Shown here in pieces: positions 12,281 through 25,800 of a DNA stretch of 64,000 nucleotides (positions within the stretch are counted from its first letter, which is position 1; each line of letters starts with the position of its first letter). This DNA is from Liolophura sinensis (lineage: Eukaryota; Mollusca; Polyplacophora; Chitonida; Chitonidae). Location: NCBI RefSeq assembly GCF_032854445.1, contig NC_088302.1, positions 17,109,338-17,173,337 of the forward strand. Direction: 5' to 3'. Below the pieces are notes generated by a model. The model ran no database searches. It saw nothing but the letters and a program-made list of their open reading frames with translations, and was not told the DNA's origin. The translations under genes were made by a program, and so were the position numbers.

Positions 12281-12475
12281 AGGTGGTTTCATTTAAGTGA
12301 AGATTCAGTTGAAGGTGGTTTCATTTGAATGTAGAATCAGTTGAATGTGGTTTCATTTGAATGTATATTCAGTTAAAGGTGGTTTCTTTTAAATGTAGAC
12401 TCAGTTAAGGTGGTTTCATTTGAATGTGGTTTCATTTGAATGTGGTTTCATTTGAAGGTAGTTCATTTGAGTGTG
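12281..12475. repeat. Minisatellite, 32-bp unit decaying to 18 bp
   Basis: 'ggtggtttcatttgaatgta' recurs every 32 bp (for example 12315 and 12347). Near 12430-12465 a shortened 18-bp form, 'gaatgtggtttcatttga', takes over. About seven units in all. Confidence 0.8.
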
Positions 12476-12984
12476 GGCAGTTGCAGGCTGAATAGTGACA
12501 TGATGTGTCTAATTTATCTTAAAAACTAATTTGATGTTAAACCAGGTGTGAATGTATGCATGTATAAATTTGTTGAGATTTTTTTTATATAAAAGGCATT
12601 CTATCATGGTTTGGAAATTTGTATTCATTCATACTCTGCAAAACATCTGGTCAGTTGGGACTGGGCATAACACCAGTAAGTACTGAAATGCGGTGACTGA
12701 CTTGTTTATGTATGTATCCACACCAGCTATAATCCTAGAGAAGGGTCTCTGTACTTTACTGTAAACCGGAGACATTAATTTATGAATGTTTGAGTCGACA
12801 AGAAGGTGAAAGCTTGCTTGGGTATGTGGGAGAGGATGTTTGATTGACAGAGCTGGCAGAAAGGCTCTTTGGCCTCGAGACAGGAAATGCAAGTCTGTGA
12901 AAAACTAGATCCTTTGAAAAACTAGGGCTTATAAAAAAACGCCTCATTATTCATGTGCAGGAAAAGGTCAGTGGAAGTTTTGTA
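12476..12984. other. Intergenic sequence, nothing recognised
   Basis: Single-copy sequence between two minisatellites. No coding signal seen. Confidence 0.4.
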
Positions 12985-13297
12985 GAGGGGGCTGTACTGA
13001 ACTATAGTGAGACTAAAGTAGAGGGGACTGCACTGAGACTAAAGTAGAGGGGGCTGTACTGAACTGTACTGAGACTAAAGTAGAGGGGGCTGTACTGGAC
13101 TGTACTGAGACTAAATAAGAGGGGGCTGTACTGAGACTGAAGTAGACGGGCTGTACTGAACTGTACTGAGAATAAAGTAGAGGGTATTGTACTGAACTGT
13201 AGTGAGACTGAAGTAGAGGGGGCTGAACTGAACTGTAGTGAGACTGAAGTAGAGGGGGCTGAACTGAACTGTAGTGAGACTGAAGTAGAGGGGACTT
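12985..13297. repeat. Minisatellite, 36-bp unit
   Basis: The unit contains 'tagagggggctg' and 'actgtagtgagactgaag'. Spacing is exactly 36 bp between 13204, 13240 and 13276. About nine units; the leftmost carry internal deletions. Open frames on the minus strand here are by-products of the repeat. Confidence 0.9.
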
Positions 13298-16200
13298 AAC
13301 ATAGTTAAATGTGTGACAGTGCACTGTCTTTTGGTGGGTACGCTGTGCCCTAAAAACAAAGTGCCAAGTACCCCTTTACCATCATCATTTAAATTGTCTG
13401 TTGTAAACTACATGGCTTTGTTTGCTTCTCACACAACTGTTAACTGCGACATCAGGGAGGACAAAAAGGAAATATTCAGAAACATATGTGAGCATGCAGA
13501 ACACTGTTTTCATGACGAAAACTTTAAATGTAGTCTATTTTAGACCCAGCGTCTGTTTTGAAATGAATTTTCATTGAGACGGATTTATCTTGAAATGGTG
13601 GAAACAGTAAAGATATCTTTACAGACACACTGGATTATGCTAATTTTTAAAGCACATCTTAGTTTGCATCATGCCATGAGACTGTTAGTCAGAGCATGTT
13701 GTTACCTAAACATTAAAACTGTTGAATGCCTTTGTTGAAAATCCTTGATGTCTAAACAGTTTTGTGAAGCAAATTAGTGAGCAGTACTTTGGTAGTAAAC
13801 TTTGGTTTGAAATTAAGGCATATAAACTTCGTAAAAGCTGCATGGTAAATTTCATATGCTCTTAAAGTGTCAAATTTGGCATTATGTAACATTTGTGTAA
13901 TTAAGGTGTGAAGACCAGATGCAAGTTTTCTGGTGTCTAATCATGAGCTCAAAATTTTAAAACTTGGAAAAAGGATCTACTGCTGAGGATAGTGTAGTTC
14001 AATGTAGAACACTGAATTCAAGCATTTTGTAGTCCAGTGTTGAAACACAGGTGTGGAAGTTACCCAGCTGTTGATTGGCAGAACTTAAACAGGAGAAAGG
14101 TAATAACTGTATAGGTACTGACTCAACATAATCAAAAAAACACTAAAGTCACTTGGTTAATTATTGTAGGATTGAGGTGTTCTCGTGCAAGCTTGTGGGA
14201 TACATGAACATTTGACACATATACCAGAAGATATGTGTATACATACATATCTACACTAAGAAAACAGACTTCTTCTTTTCTAGTAATGATTCTTCCCTTT
14301 TTGTCCTTTTTTTTCTTAATTTCTTTTTCAGTTTTTCAGGCAGATCTTGTTTGTTAAACCAGTTTAATGTTGTGTCAGATTTTGGGTAGAGTATATGAGT
14401 TAGAGGAGTGGCTGTCTTAGTAAGGCCCTTTACCCATGGTTTATGAGCGGTGGGGCTTATTACCAGAGTGCCCTTCCCCCTTCTCCCTACATCTAGTTTG
14501 ATATTCACCACACCCCTGGCTTAGGCTGACAGAGTTTATGAATGTAGGTCTGTGTGCAAGGCTTGGCCAGGGAACATCCTGTTTACTGGGTGGAAAACAG
14601 TAACCGATCTGTGGATCTTATGAGACCATATGGCAGTGGGGTCGGGCATAAGTTTTCGGGACTGTAGCCAGAGCCAAACTGCTCTAGCGCCCCACGGCCC
14701 CGCAGTGGGTCTGCACTCTGGTTGGTGCCATTTCCAATCTGGAACCTTTTAGCTCTTAGTGATTCAATTGACCAGAGCTGTTTTGAGTGTTGTGCGTTTG
14801 TAACAAGGATTTAAGCTTTAATATGCCGTGGGCATTGTTATGATACACATGTAAGATATATATTTGAAGTATTTGAAAGTTAAGATTAGCGGCGTTTACC
14901 GACGTCCACGACTTACCAATTATGACTTAATTTTTATCAAGGCGTTTTAAACACATTCAGCCATTTACATCGGTCTTACACGATTGTCCATTCAGCATTA
15001 TATGGTTCGAATCTTCTTCCGTGAAAATCTGCGAATGAATCATTTATGAACCCTTGGCTTACCAGTTTATATAGAATAATACAAAAGTGTTTCCTCTGGC
15101 CAAATATATTAATGCACATGTGGTCCCATATGCCACGGTCTCAACCGCCACAGGTCCTCCGGTTAACAAACTCCAGCTGTTATTAAATGAATTCTTATTT
15201 CCCCCACATTGGTGAGTGCAGGTGCAAAAACTCGGTTTAAAAATATGATGGAACGGTTTAACTGAATTCTGCAGGTTGATGTAACCTGCTGGAAGACCGA
15301 ACGGTCATCGAACTTTCGCTGTCGCTGATACAATTTCGTGTTCTGGATATCAAATTTAGGAGTTGATATTGAATAGCATTTGCCATTGGGAACAAGCCTG
15401 ACCAATATTTAGCTGGAATACTTCATGTATTTGCATTATTCATATATATTGTTCTTCCGATCCGTTGGTATCCATGGAGAGTTATTCTGGGAAGTGATCT
15501 GGTTTATGTTAAAATCAGGCTTTCAATATAACTATGATCTTAGATTAGATGTAGGCGTGTTGTGTTGTGTTTGTAATTAATGACTCGGATAGAAGAATGG
15601 AAATCTTCGTGTTGAAGTATTTTGATATGTAGGAAGAATATATTGCTCTTTGAGAGCTGTCGTGTTCATTTAACAACGTCCATGGACGCTTGTGCCTTCC
15701 TGTGCTTTTGGCTGTTACAATCCTAACTCGCTTGCCCCGCGATTCGCAACTCCCTTACCCCTCAATGCCGCTCCTCAGTCTCGAACAATCGTAGGTTCCC
15801 ATGGTCCCTGCCCTTTACTGCCATTGGGTAAACACAATAGGGGTCTAAGTGTTTGGACACCTGCCTGATACACTGATGTCAGGGGGATCACCTACCCCCT
15901 TGGGCGAAGCGACTAACTTCTTCTTACAAGCTCTTCTCTTCCTTTTTCATATGAAAATCTGCAAATACTAGTTTTCATTGAAGCAGAAATGCAGATTTCA
16001 TGGCTGACTTCTTCCGAGAAAACTGCTGTTATGTGAGTGCACTTGCACGAGACAAACCGCAAGTGGTTGAGTTTTTCTGCCTTTGAAGTTCCTTTGAAAA
16101 TTAATTATGATGGATGGATGTTTACCAACACTGCCGCAGAAACGGATGGTCAGATTCGTTCAGCAAAGAAACACTCTGGTCATCTGCACTTGAACCTGTC

Positions 16201-17228
16201 GCTATACAGAAGAACTACGTTTCTTTAAACGTCTGCACTTTTTGCAATAACGAGCGTTTTATAAGTATAACGGACCACCTATTTCGTCATTCGTCCGGTT
16301 CTCGATGGAGCCGTCTCCCATTCAATTTCCTGGTCGGGAATAAATATCTCTCGCTTCAATTTTCTTTTCTCCTCTGACGTGACAGAGGTTTCTCGCTTAT
16401 GCCCTTTTACATCTATCAACAAAGATTTTCCCGAGTTTCTATAAGATTGTATTTATGAGTTTACCTATGCAGTGTGTTAGATTGGGAACACCTGGTGGCC
16501 CTTAGTCCCGGTAATAGGTCTGGATTAGCAGCCACAAGTTCCGGCCTACCGACATACGGGGGCGTGCGGATGCTTACTCTCTAATCGGTGTTCTGGCGGC
16601 TTCCTTTTTTGACCAGCCTGTGAGAGATAATCAGCATTTCCTCTGTATAAGCTGGAGAAGCCTGCCTCCCCAGTGCTCAGTTCTATATCTTAGATGTACA
16701 CCGTAAACCCCTGTGTACAGTTGGCCTGTAGCCCAGCACTGATGCGTTTAGATGTTGATCAGGAACCAGGGGTCTTCGCCAAGAAAGAAAACTTCGCCTT
16801 AATGAGTAATGGCATTCTTGATCTATACCACTTTTTGCTTACAGGCATTTACACCTTGAATGAAAACCATATTCCGTAGAGTTCGTTTTCCGCATTAGTC
16901 TGATTTTGTTAAAGTGGGGAAAAAAAGTTGCCAATAGCTCAACCCCATTTCTTGCATATGACAAGGGCTTTATATAACTGATGTGCGCCATTGTCGTATA
17001 TACAGGAAAAGGTATAGCAAAGCTAGTTGAACTAAAGAAATGACTGGTATAATTTTCGGGTCATGTATCAAAGTCCACATTTAAAGTTTATTTTTCTCGA
17101 GGTTTATCATTAGTCCACAAACAACAGCATCTTAACAAATGCATGGAGACATTACAGAAAAAGACGCGTCAAACTTGTTCCATTGACTATATAACAATTG
17201 TAATAACTTGGGTTTTGTCAAAAATCTC
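13298..17228. other. Low-repeat intergenic sequence, no gene recognised
   Basis: Unique-looking sequence with mildly GC-richer pockets at about 14630-14740 and 16480-16620. Open frames are short, unrelated to known families and lack paired splice signals. No SINE found. Confidence 0.4.
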
Positions 17229-17286
17229 TCCGGCCGTGCATGGGAAGGTCTGTGAGCAACCTGCGGATGGTCGTGGGTTTTCCCCA
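17229..17286 (+). mobile_element. SINE-1 internal fragment (copy 2)
   Basis: It matches the SINE-1 centre: 'gggaaggtctgtgagcaacc' then 'gcggatggtcgtgggttt'. The head and the (AAAT)n tail are missing. Confidence 0.75.
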
Positions 17287-18478
17287 GTATCAATGGCGGT
17301 GACAGTTTACACCTAATGCAGATATTTAGATCAAAGTGTCTAAGTTACAGGATGAGATAGAACTTGGCGAATAGTTTAGAAGTGTGTTGATTCGTCTGAG
17401 TTTGCTCTGACTTTATGTTTGGCAAAACTTTTGTTCTGCTAAGGATGATTGGTTTGATGATCACTGGCCGAACAAAATTTTTGCCAAGCCTAACCTCAGA
17501 GCAGTCTTGGACTACGTGTGTTTCTGTATAGTTGTGAGTCGTGGGTGGATGGAATGTGGACGCGTGGCTACTCATTTAGTGCTAAACAGTCGAATGTGTT
17601 TAACAAACTGTCGTTCTCTAATGATGCTTCGATCAAAAGCCTGAAAGGTTTAGCAATCCGTCTTATAGAGGAGCTTTTCATTTCGTCCCGGTTTCAAACA
17701 GGTCCACTTTGCGCTGGACAGGGGGTATTTTTAGACTTCTATTACATGGGTTCCCATCGCCCGACTTGACTCCCTGACAACAATAGTAGCCTTTGATTTG
17801 ACAAGACTGGTTGACACTGAAAAAAACAAAGACTTATTCCAGTTACAGACTTGTACCCTACTATCTTAAGTGTGGTGCCGATAAAAATGTGAGAGAAAAA
17901 ATATCACATACTTGCCATGCCTGAACTTCAGCCAACAGACCATGTACCAATTAAGTACGGGGATCGTGTATATGTCGTACATGTCCGCTTACGCTCACAT
18001 AATTGAAATGCCAATCAGTAGATACCTAGAAGTACCTGTATGTAAAATGCAACGATGCTGAAGATCTGATGTAAGCTGGTTTCAGAGTGTGGGACGTTTA
18101 TTTTGATTGATTGAAAAATATGGAGAATTGGATAATTCACCACAATTGTTTTTTACGAAGTCGTCATATTTGTTCGGCGAAGAAGTTCTGGCGTGGAAGG
18201 ATGGCATCGAAATCCGTGTTTTAATCTGGCCCGAGGTGAGCAGATCGCTTGAACGTACATGTACATAAGCGTGCGCATGTTTACATTTGACAGGACCACG
18301 ATATGCAGTAATCTAGTCGAGCAGGCGATAGTAAGCTCCGCAGTGTAGCAGTTCTGGTCAAATATGATATTTGTTAAAGTGTCAATGTAGTGTAAACAAG
18401 TGCAGCGGAGCGTGACCGATCCTAAGGCATGGCTGTCCAACAATCGTCTTGTAAGGCGAGTGACTCCAATCTGACTGT
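17287..18478. other. Intergenic sequence, nothing recognised
   Basis: No repeat or convincing frame seen. Confidence 0.4.
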
Positions 18479-18503
18479 TGGGGGTGGGGGGGGGGGGGGG
18501 GGG
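18479..18503. repeat. Poly-G tract
   Basis: A G run of more than 20 bases broken by a single T. It could form a G-quadruplex, and its exact length is likely to be unreliable in assemblies. Confidence 0.9.
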
Positions 18504-18930
18504 TAGGAGGCAAACTACCTGCGCAGACCGTGTCATGTAAAGGGAAAGTTTTGTTTATTGTGTTGATTTATATTGTAACAAGTCTTCGTCACCCGTTTGC
18601 GGTCTGAGCTGTTTTCTTACCCATCTATCTTAAGGCAAATTGCGTAGGCGTTAATACCTGCAGTATAGGTTTGTAGGGCAAGCGGTCGGTAAAGCCCAGT
18701 GTAACCGACCTAGCCTTCTTGTTAAAACACGGTTACGGGACGATATGTGGAGAAAGACACATATATAAGAAAACTGATTTCCCGTCTCTGCTCATGCGCT
18801 CACATTGAAGTGAGGAGGATTGCTCTGACCTACACACACACGTGGAGCCATAGATGTCGTCCTGATAAGTCGAGGGGAAATGTTTAGACATGAGTCGTAT
18901 TCAATACATCATCAAACGTTCTGTCCCTGA
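18504..18930. other. Intergenic sequence, nothing recognised
   Basis: Moderately GC sequence without a gene. Confidence 0.4.
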
Positions 18931-19204
18931 AAGCCGCTACACTCTGATCCTATATGTGTAGCATCAATGTAAGCCTCTACGCACTGAACGTACATGTGTA
19001 GCACTAATGTCAGCCGCTACGCTCTGAACGTACATGTGTAGCGCGAATGTAAGCCGCTACGAACTGAACGTACATGTGTAGCGCGAATGTAAGCCGCTAC
19101 GCTCTGAACGTAAATGTGTGGCGCGAATGTAAGCCGCTACGAACTGAACGTACATGTGTCGCGCGAATGTAAGCCGCAACGCTCTTAACGTAAATGTGTA
19201 GCGC
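18931..19204. repeat. Minisatellite, 40-bp unit, CpG-bearing
   Basis: About seven units containing 'aagccgctacg', 'gaacgtacatgtgtagcgcg' and 'aatgt'. Exact 40-bp spacing is visible at 19027 and 19067. Unusually CpG-rich for this window. Confidence 0.9.
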
Positions 19205-19212
19205 ATCTATAG

Positions 19213-19298
19213 CATAACATCTATCGTTGTCATATGACTGAAAAATTGTTAAGTACAACGTTAAACCCCAAGCACTCACTCACTCACATAACATCTAT
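19213..19298 (+). mobile_element. SINE-2, 5'-truncated insertion with 12-bp target-site duplication
   Basis: A 62-bp insert (19225-19286) holds only the SINE-2 tail: 'atgactgaaaaattgttaag', 'tacaacgttaaac', then CACT repeats. It is flanked by perfect copies of 'cataacatctat' (19213-19224 and 19287-19298). Truncation plus a target-site duplication is the hallmark of LINE-driven retrotransposition. Confidence 0.85.
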
Positions 19299-21081
19299 AG
19301 AGAAAGTAGTGAAGTGATAGTGAAGATCCGTTCATTACGACTGACGAAGACTTCTTAATCTCACAAATCTCAAGGCCTAAGCGAATTTTATTTTTAATCT
19401 TCACACTTTGCTGGTTCCAAGAGACTAATTATCATCATATCAAACAGGTGTATATACTGTAGCGGACTGAGTATTTCTGTGGTTAGAGACGGATCAGAAA
19501 GACCTCGTGTCCCATGGAAAACTATAGTGCGTAGGCCTGTATGTTGAGCCCAGATAAAGTCAGCTTTGCCCCAGGGTGGAGCGAGGACTGGGACCAGGGC
19601 GGAAACATGGTTGAACTAGTTGGCTTTAAGTACCTGACTGGAGAGGCTTTTGAATGTAAAGACTTCCTGTCCTGAAGATAAAATCCTCTTTAGACTTGTA
19701 CTCGCCCCAACTCCCAGCTTTATTATCACGCCACTTGGCGGCCTGTGCTATTTTTGTCCAAAGGCCAACTATTTACTATGTTATAGGCCTAGTCAAGATA
19801 GAAGGAAATTTGGCAGTTGTAAAGACTATAGGTTTATCCTTTTGTTAAGCAGTGAGCCCCTTTTTAGATGCTTATTATGAAAAGATGGCTCTTCAGTGAA
19901 CTCAGGTAACTTTACTACATCTGTCAGACACAGCATATCTCCCCACTCTCCCAGCCCACAGTCCGCAAATACCACCTCATCGCTATCCGGTCTGGCGCAC
20001 ATGTGTAGTATCCGTTTGGCACGTGCTGGTCATACAGACCGGAAGTACTTTTGGGAAACCACGTCTGTCACTCCGTAAGGTGATCAAGTGTTCTGTTTTA
20101 CTCATTCAGTCATCAACTGATGATTGAACCACGTCCCCCTCCCCATTTCAAAGCTATTATAAAGTTTTCGTTCTAAACGGCGAGTTTCCCGTTCTTGTGT
20201 TTCGATCATCACTATAGTCTCAGCTAAAGGTTTGCTAGGAGCCAAAGGCGCGGGTCCGGTTACTCGGACATGATTGCGGTTGACCACAATCTCCGGGGAT
20301 GCTACTTCCGGTCATACCCACCCCTCACGTATGACCAGTGTGACGACAGTCGGGTACTGGCAGCAGGTGCTCATATACAGTTACACAACCCACTATACTT
20401 TATTGCCCTTTCCAGTGGTGTATATATAAGGATTAAAGGTTTAAAACGCAGTTCGCCCATCAATTCACATTAACATTGTAATTCGGGGAATAAAGCCCTT
20501 AGGTGACCAAAAATCTGTTCTTATATTTCGCCTAAACTTCGCCCTTAGACTGTTCAGTATGTCGACATAATCAAATAGGGTCTTAGTAATAGATGGAGGT
20601 CCAAGTTTTAGGCTGTTTTATCATATTCTTTAGAAAAAAATTTTGATATCCAGAACTCGAGCCTTGATGTCCCAAACTGGACAGTGTTTATAATTTCCTG
20701 GATTTGAGTGGAACAGGATGTGTTCTTGTCACAGGAAGTATGGTTGGGGGTCTAGGTTCATCATTTGACCAACTGCAGTGAATTTGGCACTAAACCAGGC
20801 ATCCTGTCTACATTTATACTGCGAGTTTGCCTGTATCCCTTCCTGGATAACTCGCCCACAGCCGGCTTTCTTGGCTCAATCCCCGAAATTGCATTTTACT
20901 TTCTCCGGCACCTTCTGATAAGTAACAGTCACTCTCTTTTGGGATTCACTGATAATTTTATCCATAGTATTATCCTTTGTGCAGGATGTGGTGGAAGAGA
21001 TAAATGTTGCTGGTGTTTACATCCAGTGGACAGCTGTTCACGTTGTGAGTTCGATTCCTCATAGCGTTTTTCTTCCTAACC
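19299..21081. other. Intergenic sequence, nothing recognised
   Basis: No repeat array or supported exon. Short open frames lack coding signals. Confidence 0.4.
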
Positions 21082-21146
21082 CCAAACGTTACGATTCTTC
21101 AAACGTTACGATTCTTCAAACGTTACGATTCTTTAAACGTTGCTAT
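21082..21146. repeat. Short tandem repeat, 17-bp unit
   Basis: 'aaacgttacgattcttc' is repeated about four times, with the last unit diverged. Confidence 0.85.
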
Positions 21147-24100
21147 TCTTTTCATGTGAAGAATGATGAGAACATTCCAGCCACTTTACGGAGAATGCAA
21201 AGCATCTACGATGATTTTAAATGGTTTCCTATTCCGAAATATTTCATTTTCTAGCAAGATGCGAAAACACATATATCAATCATAAAACCATGCTTATGTG
21301 TTTGTGTATGGAATCCCATTCCCACGATACGTATGATAAGTACAGAATATACAGTCGAATTAAGATATTGATGTTGGGGAGAGAACGCCCCCGCCTAGTC
21401 TAAATTTATTTTTGGCACCCATGCCGCTGGTGTTTGATGAGGGGAAGAAGGGGTGGTGGTGGTGGTGGATTGCGGCGAGCGATACGGCGGCGAAATCGGT
21501 CCAAATGAACTCTCCAACCCACAGTATTGATTATGTAGTCGTAGAGGCAGCGACTGGCTTCGTTCCGATTTCTCGATGGCACCATTCCAGACTGGCAAGC
21601 ACGCTATATACAGCCAGCCTTCTCATGGACCACAGATAAACTGGACTAGCTAGGCCACTGAAACGGCTCCAGCGATGTTCGAACGAGGAAATTCTGTGTG
21701 TGGGCGGGCGGGTGAACGGTTGCCATGGAAACCTGAACCAAAATCTTAAAGGCAACCGTTGATCAGTGGCAGAGTTTTAGCGTGACCTATTTACCGTCTG
21801 TACAGCTGCCAGGGTCGAGGAGAGAAAGAGAGAGAGAGAGACAGATCGTCTGCGAGAAAACTGTGCGAGAGGGAGCTGGCAAAGATGTTTTAGAGAAAAC
21901 CCATACAGTTAGATCTTTGACAGCAACCGGAAGTACTAGACGGGTGGAAATGTATAATGTAAAGGAAATGTAAAACGTAAAGGAAATATGTAAATTGTAC
22001 TAGCATGCGTGTATAGTTCACATTCACATGTGCATACAGACGTCATATATACACTGAGGAATTATAAGATTTTGAACTCAATCTCAGGAAAAACACAAAC
22101 AGCTATGATGAGTACTACCAAAGTGTATCAGTATTTTTCGTCACATTAGCGCATTATGTCTTCAATGGTAATTTTCTTTCTTTTTTGTTCTTTTTGCCGA
22201 AAACCGAAAAATAGGATGGAAAAAATGTAAAGGAATGTGGAGAAAAATTGCGGAGACAGCTGCAGTAATTCAATCCCCAAGGAACTTTGTTAGCGAGCTA
22301 GCCGTCTGCTGAGCTCTTTGTTTCTCTGACTTCCTGTACAGGCATGGCGATGTCACTCCGATACCTACCGCTACTTCCTGTTAGCCGAACTATTCCGAGC
22401 ACGACACAGCCGACTGGCAGCTAGCACGACGCGAGCAAAGCCAAACCGACTTTTCAAATGTCACATCAGAAACGTAATGAGTTCCAGCTTCTCGAGCTTT
22501 AGCAAGGTACATCTGCACTGGAAACTATGCATGTGTTTGAGAAGTATGAAAAATTCATAAGCCGTATAGGTAATAATATAATGCCGTACAGCGTCCGGTA
22601 TTTTCCACCTGGATGTATATAATTTTGCCTCGTATGGCTTCAACGCAGCTTTACAACGGCGAAATATCGTCTGTAAATTTTAGTAAGAAGGTCTCCTGTC
22701 TGTAATCTCAGTGCTGACTTCTATCTACATAATAGTTCCAATACATGCAAAAAAAAAAAAAAGCCGGGAATGGTGTTTGCGGAGCAGTCGTATAAGCAGT
22801 CACTGTAGCGTATTGGTCGTGCAACTGACACTGGATCGAAAAAGTCCCATTGTGTTGTACGTAAAGTCAAGGAAGTTATCAAGAATTAGATGTCTTAGAT
22901 GTACGACCCAACATGGGTTTGAACTCGGGTGACATTGATTGGTTGATCGACTCCGGTTAGTGTCGGATCACGAAGCTGTCTTCGGCTAAAGTCACTCTAT
23001 GTCTTAACTTCAAACCAGCAAACTGCGCTAAATTGCGACTTACCTTAGGAATTTTTCATTTTAATACATGGAGTTCTCTTAGACGTTCATGACAAAAATT
23101 GAAGACTTTAAGTGTGTTTAAGAGCAACACCTCAAGTTAAGACTTGGCCTGGACTAAGTCTAGAGCAGCTTCCTGATATTGGGACATACAGCCTCATGTT
23201 GACCAATGACCAATTGGATCGTGTCATGAAAAAGAACTTACAATACTCGATCATCTCAAACCGCAACTTAGGGTTAAGTAATTGTTGAGTTGGGTACAGA
23301 TCCCATAGGGTTAAAATCCCAAGAAAATTAACATTAAAATTAAAATTAACTACGTGTCCATCCGTAAACTAAATCGTTGTTGCCTGGTTGAAATATGGTT
23401 GAATGCGGTGTAAAAAAATCAATTAAATAGGCTTAACAGGCGAAAAAAACATTCGCGACAGCTGGTTTCGAGCTCAAGATCTCGCTGGTGGCGAGACCTG
23501 TATCTCGTATGTGAATGAAGATGGAATCGGGCCCTCAGCCAGTAAAGCGATTGCCAAAAGCTGAAATGGGTTTGTGAACACGGAGTGCGAGCTGGTGTAA
23601 AAGTCGGCGAAGCACGGCACGGCCACGGTGCCCTAACTTGCCGCTAACAGTCTGCCAACGATTGACATTTATGTTGATGTCGTAGCAGGGCGTTTATGAT
23701 CCGTTGATAGCTTTTACTGTGAATGGGCATTATTTACATCGGGGAAGTAATGAAATACCAAGGACTGCGATTAAAAAGTGACGTGTGGATCAACCTCGTA
23801 CAAACAGCCTATCTCTTAAAAAGAAAAAAAAAAGCGGAAGAAAAGAAAGCCTCCCTCATTAAATGTGTCAGGAATATGGCGGGAGAGCCTGTCACAATGG
23901 CGACTGGCGTTTTGACCAGAGACAACGTTCATGGGGACACGACCGAGAATTAAAGCTAGCTGTATTCTGAACATCTGTACCGTTATATACGGTGTACAGA
24001 GAAGCCCAAGTCAAGTATCAGTTAAGGCGAATATAACTTTAACATGCCATAAACTAATTTTTCTCAGGAACCTATTTTTTCTGGCGGCCGCTGTGAATGT

Positions 24101-25756
24101 GGAAATCATACCGTAGACGGAGGGAGCAAGCGAACTGGTTCCCATGGTATGGGCGACCGCAGAGCCGGGTGGAAAGTGCCAGCAGCCGTTCACTGAACAG
24201 TCTTACCACATGACTGGGATAGTTTATGTAAATGGATAGTGAAGGGGAGGGATAAATTGGCACTGTTTTGTGGGCTCCCTGCCACAAATAATAGCACGCT
24301 AACAAGGTCTGTATCTTGCATGCCGTCGACCTGGTAAAAAATACCAGCCGCCAGTGCCAAGTTTCTGGAGTCGGGAAGCACGTAGACATCTACCTATACA
24401 AAAACCAGAGAAACGGCTGGCTCCATGAATTAAAGTACTTCACCCATTGGCCTACATACATGCAACCTTACTTCCTGAAGGTTAGGAGTTCGATTCTAGC
24501 CTCGCTAACCGCACTTTTCCTGTAGATAAGTGGACGAGGTACACTTTGTATCAGTGTTTTGTTCAAATTCACCGCCAGTCACATTCAACATTGAGAAATA
24601 AAGGTTCGAGTTCGCTGCAAACGTTGACCGATATATCCTCTCTTGGAAACTACGCATTTTCCAACATCACAGCGCAGCATTACATTCGCGTTACACGGGC
24701 TCTTTTTCTTTTCTTTCTGTCTCTCTCTCTTTTTTTTTTGGTGACTATGTAGTCGTACAGTGTAAAAGAACGTACTTAAAGTGCTATGTTTAGGTAATTT
24801 TAGGAACTGTTTGGCGTCCATGGTTTTCAAAATAAGTGGCCATATTCTGTGATTTATGTCCCACTTTTTCACTTCCGTCCAGGGACACTGTTCGGTTTAT
24901 TTCTTTTCACGGACGCGGACCTGAGTGAAGACGTGTCTCTGGGTCAGCTGTGGTTGGCCGCGTGAGTGGGAGTGGAGTCGGTCCGTTCAGAATCGGAGCA
25001 CTCAGTTCTATTTAACGCGGTTTTGCGGTGAGAAGTCATTTCCGCACAGCTTACTGACACATATGTACATAAACTCAGACCGCGAGCTTCACTATACACA
25101 CTCTCTTCTCGGTACCCACACTGACTGAAACCACATATATGACATATATGCTGGCACAAAATACGTATTCTTGGCTGGATGCTAAGAATGCTGCGCGTAA
25201 TGTACACTCCAGTGCCAGCACCGACGTGTTGTCAGTACTGTATGGAGTGATCTGGTATGGTATAGCCTATATTGAAACACCAAAGCTCTTAAACATACAA
25301 ACAACTACCAACTCAACACCCACTGATTTCTGACAACCAAGGTGATTTTCAAGTATTTTGATGCGTTACTTGTATGAGGTGATGTTTTCAAAGAACGGGA
25401 AGGATTTTGACAATCGATGAACCGACTTTCTTGACCGATAAAGCAATAGGCCCCTAGGTAGCCTATGATTCTAGACTCGCCGCAGCTAGCAGCTACCTGA
25501 GCCTTGATGTTACAGGTTCGAATCCAGCTTGTTCAGCGAGCAACCAAGCAAAGTATGGAGGTTGTATACACGGTTCACCTGTGAGCGATTGGTGACACCA
25601 AGTATAGCCAAGTATATTGCTGATGTAGGTTTCTTAACCGTTAGAAATGCGAGACTCGGCTGCCTCACAAAAAAATATCAGCCTCGTCTAGCTGTGCAGG
25701 TGGTCATAAAGTCCTAAACTTAATTTTCCAAACTTATGAATCATTTTGACACTAAA
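21147..25756. other. Intergenic sequence with simple repeats; no gene recognised
   Basis: Contains (GGT)n-like sequence near 21450, (GA)n at about 21822-21842, poly-A at about 22748-22761 and pyrimidine runs near 24705-24740. Internal-promoter-like words 'ggagttcgattctagcc' (24487) and 'ggttcgaatcc' (25515) hint at decayed tRNA-derived SINE heads, but neither can be extended to a full element or a tRNA cloverleaf. Confidence 0.4.
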
Positions 25757-25800
25757 TTTTATTTATTGCTTTGGTGTTTGACGCCGTGCACAAGAATATT
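25757..25800 (-). mobile_element. SINE-1 3' relic (copy 3)
   Basis: On the plus strand 'tttatttattgctttggtgt', then 'ttgacgccgtgcacaagaa', is the diverged reverse complement of the SINE-1 tail. The body is missing. Confidence 0.65.

Noticed and set aside
25500-25540. tRNA B box 'ggttcgaatcc'
   Set aside because: No matching acceptor stem or A box at the right distance; probably a decayed SINE head or chance.
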